A stretch of DNA of 64,000 nucleotides from contig NZ_FNAL01000005.1 of assembly GCF_900101915.1 (NCBI RefSeq), positions 1-64,000 on the forward strand, written 5' to 3'. This stretch comes from Psychrobacter pacificensis (GTDB lineage: Bacteria; Pseudomonadota; Gammaproteobacteria; Pseudomonadales; Moraxellaceae). Numbering within the stretch: position 1 is the first letter of the stretch; the number at the start of each line of letters is the position of its first letter. Of this stretch, positions 10,230 to 18,516 are shown one piece after another. The notes under the pieces were generated by a model. That model saw nothing but the letters and a program-made list of their open reading frames with translations. It was not told where the DNA came from and ran no database searches. A program made the position numbers and the translations under genes.

Positions 10230-10311
10230 TGTTTATGTTCCTATATCTCGTAGAGCCTTAAATATTTAATTGAATATTGCTCGCCAAGGAAAGTTTTCTA
10301 TTGATAACAAA

Positions 10312-11634
10312 CTACAGGGATGATGCGTACGCTACAAGCTGCTGACGTTCTATATCTGTTAACTGAGTGATATTACCAAGTGGCATATAGCCAGTTTGTA
10401 CCGCAGTGACGATTTTTGCTTTGTGTGTTTTTAGATCTTCTGGTGTTTGCAAAATGATACCTGCTGGCGGTGCGGCAAAGCCTTGCTGTGTGGGCTGCAC
10501 TGCATGACAAGTGCTACAGCGTGTATGTACAACATCCATCATAGCGTCATCTACTGATGCGCTCACTGGTACGGCTTCAGCAGCAGTGGCGGCATTATTG
10601 CTAACACTGCTATTATTAACGTTATCAGTATTAGTAGTCGCGCTTGTAGCTGTTGGGGTGCTATTAGTTGTCGTAGGTGTTACTGCGGCAGTAGCGGGCA
10701 TTGCAGGCGCTGGATCAATTGGTTCAGGTCGCATCCAAATAATTAATAATACGGTCAGTATGGCTGGGATAACCAAGTAGCGTGGTTTTTTATGCCCTAA
10801 ATGTTTTTGGTTAAAATAATGACGTGCCGTTGCAGTGATAACGCCAACGAAGACCAATACCAACCAACCTTTTTCATGAGCATACATCATCGGATAGTGG
10901 TTGCTAATCATGGTAAAGATGAGTGGCAGAGTAAAGTAGTTATTCATCAGTGAGCGGTTTTTGGCTTGCAGTGCCAATTCAGCGACTTCTTTGCCCGGTT
11001 TTTCGCCGCGGCGTACACAATCAACGAGTGCGCGCTGCGCTGGCATAATACCGAAGAATACGTTACCGACCATCACCGTGCCCAAAATCGCCCCGATATG
11101 GATGAACGAGGCGCGATCACTAAACAGCTGATAAGAACCCCAACTCGCGATAACCAACAAGATAAAAATCAGGGTACTAAAGATAAAGGCGTTTTTGCCC
11201 AAATGACTGCGCACAATGACTTCGTAAATAAAGTAACTACCAAATAAAAACAGCAAGCTTGTCGCAATGGCACCGATACTGGTAAAAGGCACTTTGCTTG
11301 GATCGATCAGATAGGCAGTTGCATTGGCATAATAGACGATCGACATCATCGCCGCACCCGTCAGCCAAGTCGTGTAAGCTTCCCACTTAAACCAATGTAG
11401 CGTTTTTGGCATTTCCTCTGGTTCGAGCTTGTATTTGGCAATCTCATAAAACCCTCCGCCATGGACGGCCCACAGATCACCTGAGATGCCTTTGTCTGCT
11501 TTCCACTGTGGCGGCTTGCGTAGGCTCAGATCCAGCCACACAAAATAAAACGATGCACCAATCCATGCCACCCCTGCGATAACATGAAACCAGCGAAAAA
11601 ATAAACTCAACCATTCGAGAAGATAGGCGCCCAT
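10312..11634 (-). CDS. puuD: PuuD membrane urate oxidase with fused cytochrome c domain
   Basis: PuuD oxidises urate to 5-hydroxyisourate and passes electrons to a cytochrome c domain, unlike soluble oxygen-using uricase. The N-terminal membrane domain opens WLSLFFRWFHVIAGVAWIG and has about eight hydrophobic segments over residues 10-305, with conserved histidines in FHVIAG and TARHYFNQKH. A low-complexity Pro/Ala/Thr/Asn/Val linker (about 310-360) leads to a c-type heme domain with CSTCH near residue 375 and a probable Met ligand in GYMPLGN. The gene sits between hiuH and puuE. The assignment follows the Agrobacterium PuuD described in the literature. Confidence 0.93.
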   Translation of the reverse strand: MGAYLLEWLSLFFRWFHVIAGVAWIGASFYFVWLDLSLRKPPQWKADKGISGDLWAVHGGGFYEIAKYKLEPEEMPKTLHWFKWEAYTTWLTGAAMMSIVYYANATAYLIDPSKVPFTSIGAIATSLLFLFGSYFIYEVIVRSHLGKNAFIFSTLIFILLVIASWGSYQLFSDRASFIHIGAILGTVMVGNVFFGIMPAQRALVDCVRRGEKPGKEVAELALQAKNRSLMNNYFTLPLIFTMISNHYPMMYAHEKGWLVLVFVGVITATARHYFNQKHLGHKKPRYLVIPAILTVLLIIWMRPEPIDPAPAMPATAAVTPTTTNSTPTATSATTNTDNVNNSSVSNNAATAAEAVPVSASVDDAMMDVVHTRCSTCHAVQPTQQGFAAPPAGIILQTPEDLKTHKAKIVTAVQTGYMPLGNITQLTDIERQQLVAYASSL

Positions 11635-11727
11635 GCGGTAAGTGTCCTTTAATATGACAATGTCTAAATAAAATGGCTATGAGCGGATAACGATTTTCGC
11701 TCACAGTTTTTTGATAATAAGGGTCAG

Positions 11728-12096
11728 TTATGATCCGCGGTAGGTACTATAACCATGCGCACTCAGAAGTAATGGCACGTGATAGTGGCTTGCGTCTTTT
11801 ATCACAAAGTCGATGACTACCTGCGGATAGAATGCCGTCAGCTGCTGGGCATCAAAATATGCCTGAGTATCAAACGTCACGGTATAGCGCCCCGTATCTA
11901 GCTGACGCTCAGTGTCATCAATGCTTGACTCAAACTGCCAAGCATCTGGTGTCACGCGGCCATCGTGATTGGTCGTCCCATGCGCAAGCAGTATCGTGTC
12001 TCCGCTGTCTGGTACGCGGTGTAGGCGGACGGCGATATCAGCAGCAGGCGTGCCCAAATGAGTGTCTAAGATATGTGACGATAAGGTGGCAGACAT
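11728..12096 (-). CDS. hiuH: 5-hydroxyisourate hydrolase (transthyretin-like)
   Basis: HiuH hydrolyses 5-hydroxyisourate, the PuuD product, to OHCU. The family landmarks are complete: SSHILDTHLGTPAADIAVRLH at the start, a central TNHDGRV and the C-terminal signature YRGS. At 122 residues it has the usual cytoplasmic length and lacks a signal peptide. It lies between uraD and puuD on the same strand with spacers of about 90-120 bases. AAGG and a T-rich stretch precede the ATG at 12096. Confidence 0.95.
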   Translation of the reverse strand: MSATLSSHILDTHLGTPAADIAVRLHRVPDSGDTILLAHGTTNHDGRVTPDAWQFESSIDDTERQLDTGRYTVTFDTQAYFDAQQLTAFYPQVVIDFVIKDASHYHVPLLLSAHGYSTYRGS

Positions 12097-12213
12097 AAGG
12101 CTTCCTTTGTATTTAGTAAAGACGTAAATAGAGTAATGATGCTAGCGTATTTGATAAGTAGAACGTCGGACAAACATCGATAGTAATAATGTGGTTTGAT
12201 AGCTGTTGATCAT

Positions 12214-12735
12214 CTAAGCATTACCTAATAGTTTGCTTAGACGTAAACGTGTGATTTTATTTTGCTCTGCGGCGGCATTGGCCAGCTCTGTGGCACGGTC
12301 GTTTGGCAGGCGCGCCAAGAGCAAATCGAGCATTTGCTGTGCGCTTTTGCCGGTTGCAAAGACAATAAAAATGAAACCAAATTTATCAAGATAATCTTGA
12401 TTGCCTTTAGCGAGCGCTTCGAGTACATCGTCTGCCGCATCGTTAGCGCCAGACTGCTCATGTGCGGCGCTATCTTGTGTATTGCGATATTTCTCTTTTA
12501 AAGAAGCCACATTACCGATTTGTGGATGTCCATCAAATGCTTCTAGCAAGTTGGCCTCATTGGTTTGTACCTCATCCCAGATAGCGTCGCTATTCGCTAA
12601 GAGCGCATCGAAATCTGCAAAAGGACGCGCATTGGCAATCTTATTTGCCCAAACGCTACTGGTACAGCAGATTAAAAGCTGAGCAATAGCTACTTCCTGA
12701 GACAAATTATTAAATTGCGCTAAGGTTAAGCTCAT
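12214..12735 (-). CDS. uraD: OHCU decarboxylase
   Basis: UraD decarboxylates 2-oxo-4-hydroxy-4-carboxy-5-ureidoimidazoline to S-allantoin. The protein begins MSLTLAQFNNLSQEVAIAQL. It carries FDGHPQIGNV with the catalytic-region histidine, FIFIVFATGKSAQQML and the closing helix AAAEQNKITRLRLSKLL. I chose the ATG at 12735 because AAGGA lies 7 bases upstream and 173 residues match the family. A longer frame upstream to 12810 lacks family similarity. It is the first gene of the leftward urate operon and faces the RutR-like regulator. Confidence 0.93.
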   Translation of the reverse strand: MSLTLAQFNNLSQEVAIAQLLICCTSSVWANKIANARPFADFDALLANSDAIWDEVQTNEANLLEAFDGHPQIGNVASLKEKYRNTQDSAAHEQSGANDAADDVLEALAKGNQDYLDKFGFIFIVFATGKSAQQMLDLLLARLPNDRATELANAAAEQNKITRLRLSKLLGNA

Positions 12736-13203
12736 GGTGATATCCTTTTTGTTGATATGACAGCCCATTATGTGGACTGGATAACTATTGTTTAATAAAG
12801 GTTTATACATGGTGGTTTTTTGCTTAGACTTAGCGATAGCAATCGATGTTTTTATGGTTCATTTTTTAGTTTTTCGACGTTTGCATTGTTATTTAAGCAA
12901 ACCCACAGTGCGTATTTAAGTTGCTAGCTTTCTAATCATGATAAATTGACGATACAGAACGTATTTTTTGAGGAAATACTAATAGTTGAGCCGCAAAATG
13001 ACATGGCAGTATAGTTTTGGTCGTAATACGTGTGATTTATAATTACCATTCTGCTAAAACCTGACTAATTGGTCAACTGTTTTATGAGAATTTTTTTATT
13101 TGGTGGCTCATGCTGCGAAAATCTGTGCATTGATATATAAAAACATTCAAAAATATAGCGACTATTTTGTCGAACCAGCCACTTGGAGTGAGATACCATT
13201 GTT
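12736..13203. promoter_or_regulatory. Divergent control region between uraD operon and rutR-like gene
   Basis: This AT-rich spacer of 468 bases holds no gene. It contains the palindromic box at 13062. Reading leftward, TTGACC at the edge of that box followed 17 bases later by CAGAAT could be the -35 and -10 of the uraD operon, so a bound regulator would block it. The promoter call is tentative. Confidence 0.5.
13062..13075. promoter_or_regulatory. Putative RutR-like operator 1
   Basis: The sequence TGACTAATTGGTCA is a near-perfect palindrome. The reverse strand with one more base on each side reads TTGACCAATTAGTCAG, matching 12 of 14 fixed positions of the E. coli RutR consensus TTGACCA-N2-TGGTCAA as I recall it. 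It lies between uraD and the RutR-like gene. The same 14 bases occur inverted at 15577. Confidence 0.7.
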
Positions 13204-13869
13204 ATGACTCAAAATAATCAGAAAGAGGATATCCTGACTACTGATGCGCCATCGCATCGTAGTCAACAAGTTACGCGCGCGCACAATCAAGCGTTGATAC
13301 TGGCAGCAGCTGAAGAGGAGTTCGTGCTCCAAAGCTATCGCGGCGCTACGATGCAAGGCATCGCTGATCGAGCAGGACTGCCTAAAGCCAACGTTCACTA
13401 TTATTTTAAAAACAAAAAAAACCTATATATGGCGGTGCTACGCTCGATTATTGAAGAATGGAATGACGGCTTGGTGACCATGACAGTGGACAGCGATCCA
13501 AAAACTGTCATTGAAAAGTTTGTCCGTACCAAGCTGCATCAAGCTTTTGTCAATCCTAGTCGTCATAAGTTGTTTGCCATTGAGGTCATCGGCGGTGCGC
13601 CTCACTTGCACGAATTTATGTCAACAACGATGAAAGATTGGGTAAATGATAAAGCGCAAGTCATGAAAGAGTGGCATAAGCAAGGCAAGATTGGGATTAC
13701 AGATCCCTTGCAACTACTAATTTTGATATGGGCGACGACCCAGCGTTACGCTGAATTTGAGATTGAAATTGTCGGCCTGATGGACAAAACAGCTTATGAC
13801 GCAGAAGATGAAGCGCGCGCAGCAGATTTTCTAGTGCCTTTTATTTTACGAGGCTGTGGACTTGAATGA
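13204..13869 (+). CDS. TetR-family regulator, RutR-like
   Basis: The N-terminal TetR helix-turn-helix is seen at ALILAAAEEEF and MQGIADRAGLPKANVHYYFK (about 30-80). The C-terminal domain resembles RutR of E. coli, with WATTQRYAEFE aligning to its WASTQHYADF and IEVIGGAPHLHE aligning to its MEMLAGAPLL. RutR binds uracil, thymine or xanthine and controls pyrimidine and purine genes. This 221-residue protein probably responds to a purine intermediate and controls the surrounding island, judging by position and the two matching boxes. A strong terminator follows. The exact ligand is unknown. Confidence 0.85.
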   Translation: MTQNNQKEDILTTDAPSHRSQQVTRAHNQALILAAAEEEFVLQSYRGATMQGIADRAGLPKANVHYYFKNKKNLYMAVLRSIIEEWNDGLVTMTVDSDPKTVIEKFVRTKLHQAFVNPSRHKLFAIEVIGGAPHLHEFMSTTMKDWVNDKAQVMKEWHKQGKIGITDPLQLLILIWATTQRYAEFEIEIVGLMDKTAYDAEDEARAADFLVPFILRGCGLE

Positions 13870-13910
13870 TTATATACAGTTAAGTCATTGTGATTAAGCG
13901 ATCACAGTGG

Positions 13911-13948
13911 ACGAGGTGCATAAACAAATTTTATGGCACCTCGTTTTA
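13911..13948 (+). terminator. Terminator after the rutR-like gene
   Basis: The stem ACGAGGTGC...GCACCTCGT has an inner CATAAA/TTTATG pairing and is followed by TTTTAC. It lies about 40 bases past the regulator stop and just before the end of the convergent permease gene. Confidence 0.8.
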
Positions 13949-13975
13949 CTTTCAGACAGGGCTAAACATTCAAAT

Positions 13976-15382
13976 TTATGCCACTTTTTGCGCTGTTTTT
14001 AAGCCATCTTCGGCATGTTGTTCAGCCGTATCAAATTCTACACCGTAGTTTTTTGGTAGGATTATATCAAGCGTGATTGCCACAATACCGGACATCGTCA
14101 CCGCTGAGCCAAAGATGTTTTGGAAAAATTGCGGCGTCTGTGAGAGTACGTCAGGAACGAATGCAATACCCGTTGCTAATCCTAGTGACGTGGCGATAAT
14201 CAAGACATTACGATGGGTAAAATCCACGGTGGATAGTATACGAATACCCGCAGTTGCGACAGTGGCAAACATCAGTAGCGTGACCCCGCCTACGACAGGC
14301 TTGGGCAGCTGCGTGAAAATCGCACCAAGGATAGGAAATAGACCCATCAGGCACAAGATACCGCCAACATAAAAACCAACATAGCGACTGGCAATCCCCG
14401 TCATCTGAATCACGCCGTTATTTTGGCTAAAGGTTGTCACAGGAAAAGTGTTGAATACAGCCGCAATCAGCGAGTTGACACCATCACCCAACACACCACC
14501 TTTAATGCGCTTCTCATAGAGAGGGCCTTTGATCGGTTCGCCTGAAATCATCGAGGTAGCGGTCAAGTCGCCTGAGGTCTCAATACTGGTAATGATGTAC
14601 ATAAAGGCAATGGGAATAAATGCCTGCCAATCAAAACCAAAACCATATTTGAAGGGAATGGGAACGGTGAAAAAATCCGCTTTAGACACCAATGAAAAAT
14701 CAATGCGCCCCATAAATACGGCAGCGAGCAAGCCTAACATCAGACCGATAAAGATAGCACTTGAGCGAATAACCTTATTGTTAATAATGCTAATGAGCAC
14801 CACACTGACGAGTACGCCACCACCTAAGAGTAGGTTTGGAATACTACCGAAATCCTCAGCACCAAACCCACCTGCCAAATCAGTGAGACCTACCTTTGTT
14901 AGGGACAAACCAATCGTGACAATCACACAGCCAGTAACAATAGGGCTCATAAATGATTTGAGTTTGGTGATAAATTGACTCAAAAATATCTCAACAAATG
15001 CACCGAGAAACGACACACCAAAGATAACGGATAAAATCTCTTCAGGACTACCACCGCGGTTTTTTACTACAAATCCTGCGGTCAATACTGCCGCCAAAAA
15101 ACCAAAACTGGTGCCTTGTAATGCCATAAGGCCAGAGCCGATGGGCCCTACTTTTCGCGTTTGAATAAAAGTCGCGACTCCAGATACGATTAAGGACATG
15201 CTTAGCAGATAGGGGATATGTTCCCCTAAACCTAAAGTGCCACCGATGATTAGTGAAGGGGTAATAATACCAACGAAAGCAGCAAGTACGTGCTGTATGG
15301 CACCTAAGAATGCTTTGATAGGGTTGGGGCGGTCGTGCAGTCTATATAATAAATCAGTATTTGCTGGAACGTTTTCACTCAT
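13976..15382 (-). CDS. NCS2-family urate/xanthine permease
   Basis: This inner-membrane symporter imports a purine (urate or xanthine) for the catabolic island. It has about 14 hydrophobic segments in 468 residues. The NCS2/NAT signature is clear at QNNGVIQMTGIASRYVG (about 320-337), and the conserved Glu-containing helix is at IITSIETSGDLTATS. It resembles UacT and XanP/XanQ of E. coli, but the substrate cannot be fixed from sequence alone. Its neighbours favour urate or xanthine. A putative RutR-like box lies about 195 bases upstream. The start at 15382 has a GAGGAAACC-type ribosome site. Confidence 0.9.
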   Translation of the reverse strand: MSENVPANTDLLYRLHDRPNPIKAFLGAIQHVLAAFVGIITPSLIIGGTLGLGEHIPYLLSMSLIVSGVATFIQTRKVGPIGSGLMALQGTSFGFLAAVLTAGFVVKNRGGSPEEILSVIFGVSFLGAFVEIFLSQFITKLKSFMSPIVTGCVIVTIGLSLTKVGLTDLAGGFGAEDFGSIPNLLLGGGVLVSVVLISIINNKVIRSSAIFIGLMLGLLAAVFMGRIDFSLVSKADFFTVPIPFKYGFGFDWQAFIPIAFMYIITSIETSGDLTATSMISGEPIKGPLYEKRIKGGVLGDGVNSLIAAVFNTFPVTTFSQNNGVIQMTGIASRYVGFYVGGILCLMGLFPILGAIFTQLPKPVVGGVTLLMFATVATAGIRILSTVDFTHRNVLIIATSLGLATGIAFVPDVLSQTPQFFQNIFGSAVTMSGIVAITLDIILPKNYGVEFDTAEQHAEDGLKTAQKVA

Positions 15383-15576
15383 GGTGGTTTCCTCCTAGAA
15401 TAACTGCTTAGCACCCAATTAGCTGTATATATCAGACAACGTAACAAATCATTAGATAAAAATTAAAACCCAATCCTTGACCTGTTTTTTATCGATTCAA
15501 ATAATAGGGGTAAGTTCCCGACCTTAAAATAGACAACAGTAATAGTTTATATTTGTTGGCCAATATCTAAATAACC

Positions 15577-15590
15577 TGACCAATTAGTCA
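15577..15590. promoter_or_regulatory. Putative RutR-like operator 2
   Basis: TGACCAATTAGTCA is the exact reverse complement of the box at 13062-13075. With flanks it reads CTGACCAATTAGTCAG, a 16-base palindrome broken only at one central pair. It lies upstream of the NCS2 permease, so the same regulator probably controls urate or xanthine uptake. Confidence 0.7.
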
Positions 15591-15685
15591 GACCTATTTA
15601 GGATATAGGTAAAATGAAAGTTAATGCAATGTTTTTTTTGGTACTAACCGGTTTACGGGTTTATTACTAACAATAAGGAAGAAAA

Positions 15686-15745
15686 ATGAGTTCGAATGAA
15701 GGGTACCTAAGAAGAGTGCATAAGACGGCGGGCAGGTTTTACTAA
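15686..15745 (+). CDS. Possible 19-residue peptide
   Basis: A very short frame (MSSNEGYLRRVHKTAGRFY) has AAGGAA 5 bases before its ATG. It lies between the putative operator at 15577 and the terminator at 15785, reading opposite to the permease. I do not recognise it. The ribosome site and position make it worth noting, but at this size chance is a serious alternative. Confidence 0.25.
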   Translation: MSSNEGYLRRVHKTAGRFY

Positions 15746-15784
15746 GTAGGTTTTATCACTTTTCTTCTAGCAGCTTATGACACA

Positions 15785-15823
15785 AAAAAGCCTTAATCAT
15801 ATTCATTATGATTAAGGCTTTTT
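15785..15823. terminator. Bidirectional terminator after tolB
   Basis: The 16-base arms AAAAAGCCTTAATCAT and ATGATTAAGGCTTTTT flank a 7-base loop. U-runs occur on both strands. It ends tolB, which reads leftward and stops at 15863, and anything read rightward from the permease spacer. Confidence 0.88.
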
Positions 15824-15862
15824 GTATGAGTAAATTCTAACGTTGTGATTCAGTTGCCTAAA

Positions 15863-17155
15863 TTACTTTGGACTTGATGACCATACGGGTGAGCGGATGA
15901 TGCCTTGTCCTGATTTGCCGAACGCTTCGCCACCATTCAATGATTTAATCGTTAGTACACCTTTGCCGCCTTGGGTTGACGCATAGACCACGCGCTTGCC
16001 ATTGGGTGAGAAGCTTGGGGCTTCATCGATACCCGTATTACCAAGGTTGGTCGTCACCGCACCATTGCTATTCATAATCGCGGCTGAGCGTCCACTTAAA
16101 AAGGCGATTTGTGTTCCGTCGCTGCTAAACTGCGGACTGGTTGCATAGCCACCATTAGATACTTTGGTGGTGCGTCCCGAGCCAAACTCATAACGATAGA
16201 CTTGTGGTTTATTGAATCCAGCTTTGTCACTGACAAATACAAATGACTTGCCATCAGGAGCGTAGCTTGGCTGCACCTCACTGCTTGGCAAATTAGTGAG
16301 GCGTCTAGGCGTACCGCCGCTTGCGCTTATCTCATAGATATCGGCGCTACCCTCAAAACTACTAGAAAATAGGATTTTGCTGCCATCAGGGGAGAATGAC
16401 GGACTCAAGTTACTACCAGAAAAAGGCGTTAGCACACTGGCGCCGCCGCCGCTGACGTTTTGAATGTAGATGACGGGATATGATTTTTCACGTTGTACCG
16501 AGTAGGCAATGCGATTGCCGTCAGGTGACCATGCTGGTGAGAAGATAGACCCAGCTACCTCAGTGATGGTTTTGGCGTTTTCACCATCAGCATCCATCAC
16601 TTTTAGACGAGAGACTTTTTGTTTGCCAGTGCCTGTTTCTTCTATATAAGCAATACGCCCTGAGAAATCCCCTGGAATGCCCGTAATCAGCTCATAGACT
16701 TTATCTGCGATGACGTGACCGGCGTAGCGCATGCTTTCTCTGTTATTGTCAGCGGTTAGGCTTTGCTTGCCTTCTATCACGCGACCAGATTTGACATCGA
16801 TGACCTCGTAATCGGTGACGATTTTGCCGCGATTGGTACGAGTGCTGCCGACGACTAGATAGGGTATGCCCATACTTTGCCATACTGGCAGTGTGCCTGC
16901 CAGTTCGCTACTGCTGCGTGGCTGCTGCGGTAGGTTTTGGCTGGTGACTTTTAGTTCTGTATTATTCAAATCATTTAAAATAATAGGGGACAAAACAGAA
17001 TCGCCTGCGAATGGTACAAACGCGACTTGGTTTTGTTGGACAGGAATCTCATAGTCCAATTCTAATACGACAGGGGCTGCGAGCACGTTTTGCGAGATAA
17101 GTAATGCTGAACTACCCGCAAGTAAAGAGGCTAGTAGTTTTTTATGAGTATACAT
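15863..17155 (-). CDS. tolB: Tol-Pal system protein TolB
   Basis: This periplasmic beta-propeller protein links the TolQRA motor to the outer-membrane lipoprotein Pal. The signal peptide is KKLLASLLAGSSALLISQNVLA with cleavage before APVV. An alpha/beta N-terminal domain follows, then repeated WD40-like blades (SPAWSPDGNRIAY, SPSFSPDGSKILF, QPSYAPDGKSFVF, SPQFSSDGTQIAF, APSFSPNGKRVVY). Its 430 residues match the family. It lies 278 bases after tolA, with a palindromic repeat in between. No pal gene follows. A NCS2 permease lies beyond the terminator instead. Confidence 0.96.
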   Translation of the reverse strand: MYTHKKLLASLLAGSSALLISQNVLAAPVVLELDYEIPVQQNQVAFVPFAGDSVLSPIILNDLNNTELKVTSQNLPQQPRSSSELAGTLPVWQSMGIPYLVVGSTRTNRGKIVTDYEVIDVKSGRVIEGKQSLTADNNRESMRYAGHVIADKVYELITGIPGDFSGRIAYIEETGTGKQKVSRLKVMDADGENAKTITEVAGSIFSPAWSPDGNRIAYSVQREKSYPVIYIQNVSGGGASVLTPFSGSNLSPSFSPDGSKILFSSSFEGSADIYEISASGGTPRRLTNLPSSEVQPSYAPDGKSFVFVSDKAGFNKPQVYRYEFGSGRTTKVSNGGYATSPQFSSDGTQIAFLSGRSAAIMNSNGAVTTNLGNTGIDEAPSFSPNGKRVVYASTQGGKGVLTIKSLNGGEAFGKSGQGIIRSPVWSSSPK

Positions 17156-17213
17156 GGGTCAATGGCGCTCCTAAAATTAATATGATAGTCATTTTTATAG
17201 TCGATGAGGCAAG

Positions 17214-17360
17214 TATAGATAAGTCAATTTAAAAATGACACAACGAGATTAAAGGCTATTTTTCGTAGCCTCTGGAGACGAAGTCACAGCAAGCAAGGAA
17301 AATAGTATTTAATCGAGTGTGTTTGTGATGCTATATCAGTTTTATTTGGGCTTTACTATA
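17214..17360. repeat. Palindromic MITE-like repeat, copy B
   Basis: The 147-base element begins TATAG and ends CTATA. Its ends are imperfect inverted repeats. The right end, TTTTATTTGGGCTTTACTATA, matches copy A (59124-59269) at TTTTATTTAGGATTGACTATA. Internally both share ATTTTTCG, CACAGCA and GCAAGGAAAAT in the same order and spacing. It lies between tolA and tolB inside a likely operon. I recall similar sequences from Psychrobacter genomes. Confidence 0.75.
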
Positions 17361-17433
17361 TTTAGATGAAAAAACGATGCGATAAAAGCCGCTTAACATC
17401 ACGTTATCAATAATACAAGACGCTAGCAACTGA

Positions 17434-18459
17434 TTAATTGCTACCTTTAAACTGTATAGTAAAGGTAGGATATTTTGGGTCATCAGCATCGATTGGTAGG
17501 CTACCTGTGTTGAGCACTGCTTGTCTGGCAGCTTCATTGACGACGCTATCAGGACCAGATGCGGTGACATTGACCACGTCACCATTGGCATTAACGGTGA
17601 TGTTTAAGGTGGCACGCTGGGTAGAGCCTTTCGCTGCGGTAGGCGGCGTATAGTTGCGCTTGATTAGATTGATGATTTCACTATTGCTGGCACCGCGACT
17701 ACCACTTGAGGCAGAGCGACTACTACCTTTAGAAGTACTAGAGGTTGAGGTCTCGCCGGAGATGGTTGATTGACCATCTGAGAGACTAAAGGTTCGGCCT
17801 GCATTGCCAGAGCCATCGGTATCAATCTGTATATTACGATCGTTAGCCGTGGGGCGTCTGATCTTGGGTGGATTGTTTTGCTTTTGGCGAAAATCTCCAA
17901 GCCTTTTTTGCTCTTCGATCATCTGCTCTCTTTTGTCTTGCTCTACTTGATCAAGCTCCTCTATCGCGGATTCGTCTAGCTGCGCTGCCCACTCAGCCAT
18001 TCTGCGCTCATATTCTTGGTTTTGCTCGCGCAGGCGTTGATGTTGCTCTTCACTCATAAGCATAGGCTGACTGGCAGGCTCGTCAGATCGCGTAAACACA
18101 GGGACACGCTGGGAGTTAGGCTGGCTTGGATTTTGAGCGCTTGAGCTACTACTACTTGAGGTTTCTTGTTGAGCGCTACTGGCTGAGTCGCTGGTGCTGC
18201 TGTCCATTTGCATGGCGCTGGCTGCTGCACGATTGGCCAATATCTGTCCTTGCATTTCAGCGAGCTGCTCAGGAGTTACCATGACCGTCTCGATGCTACC
18301 AGCAGTCTCAACCTCAGTGGTCTGATAGTTATAAATCAGTATGCCGATTATAAGACCATGTGCTAGCAAACTGAGTAATGTAGGCAGTGTTAGCCCGTTG
18401 CCTTCAGGTTCGGTGGGGACATAGACGGCAGGCGCATTATGCATGATATGGATACTCAT
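17434..18459 (-). CDS. tolA: Tol-Pal system protein TolA
   Basis: TolA spans the periplasm from the inner membrane to contact TolB and Pal. An N-terminal membrane helix (LLSLLAHGLIIGILIYNY, about 28-46) is followed by a long Ser/Gln/Glu-rich middle with a helical stretch around 140-195 (EEQHQRLREQNQEYERRM...). The C-terminal TolA/TonB-like domain begins near 262 (IINLIKRNYTPP) and ends TFTIQFKGSN. At 341 residues it is shorter than E. coli TolA (about 420). A serine-rich run near 100-110 and another near 240-258 are low complexity. It lies 57 bases after tolR. Confidence 0.9.
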   Translation of the reverse strand: MSIHIMHNAPAVYVPTEPEGNGLTLPTLLSLLAHGLIIGILIYNYQTTEVETAGSIETVMVTPEQLAEMQGQILANRAAASAMQMDSSTSDSASSAQQETSSSSSSSAQNPSQPNSQRVPVFTRSDEPASQPMLMSEEQHQRLREQNQEYERRMAEWAAQLDESAIEELDQVEQDKREQMIEEQKRLGDFRQKQNNPPKIRRPTANDRNIQIDTDGSGNAGRTFSLSDGQSTISGETSTSSTSKGSSRSASSGSRGASNSEIINLIKRNYTPPTAAKGSTQRATLNITVNANGDVVNVTASGPDSVVNEAARQAVLNTGSLPIDADDPKYPTFTIQFKGSN

Positions 18460-18516
18460 GAACGTGGTTTATCGGATTGGCTGCTATGATGTGACATACC
18501 TATATAGAAGGTATAG

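Larger units (their letters stand above)
15383..15862. promoter_or_regulatory. Intergenic region upstream of the permease
   Basis: The 480-base spacer holds the palindromic box at 15577, a tiny open frame with a good ribosome site (15686-15745) and a bidirectional hairpin terminator at 15785. No other structure is evident. Confidence 0.5.

Noticed and set aside
10511..10780. 89-codon rightward hydrophobic frame rich in Val, Ala and Leu
   Set aside because: It is the antisense shadow of the PuuD low-complexity linker, whose codon bias produces a false hydrophobic frame.
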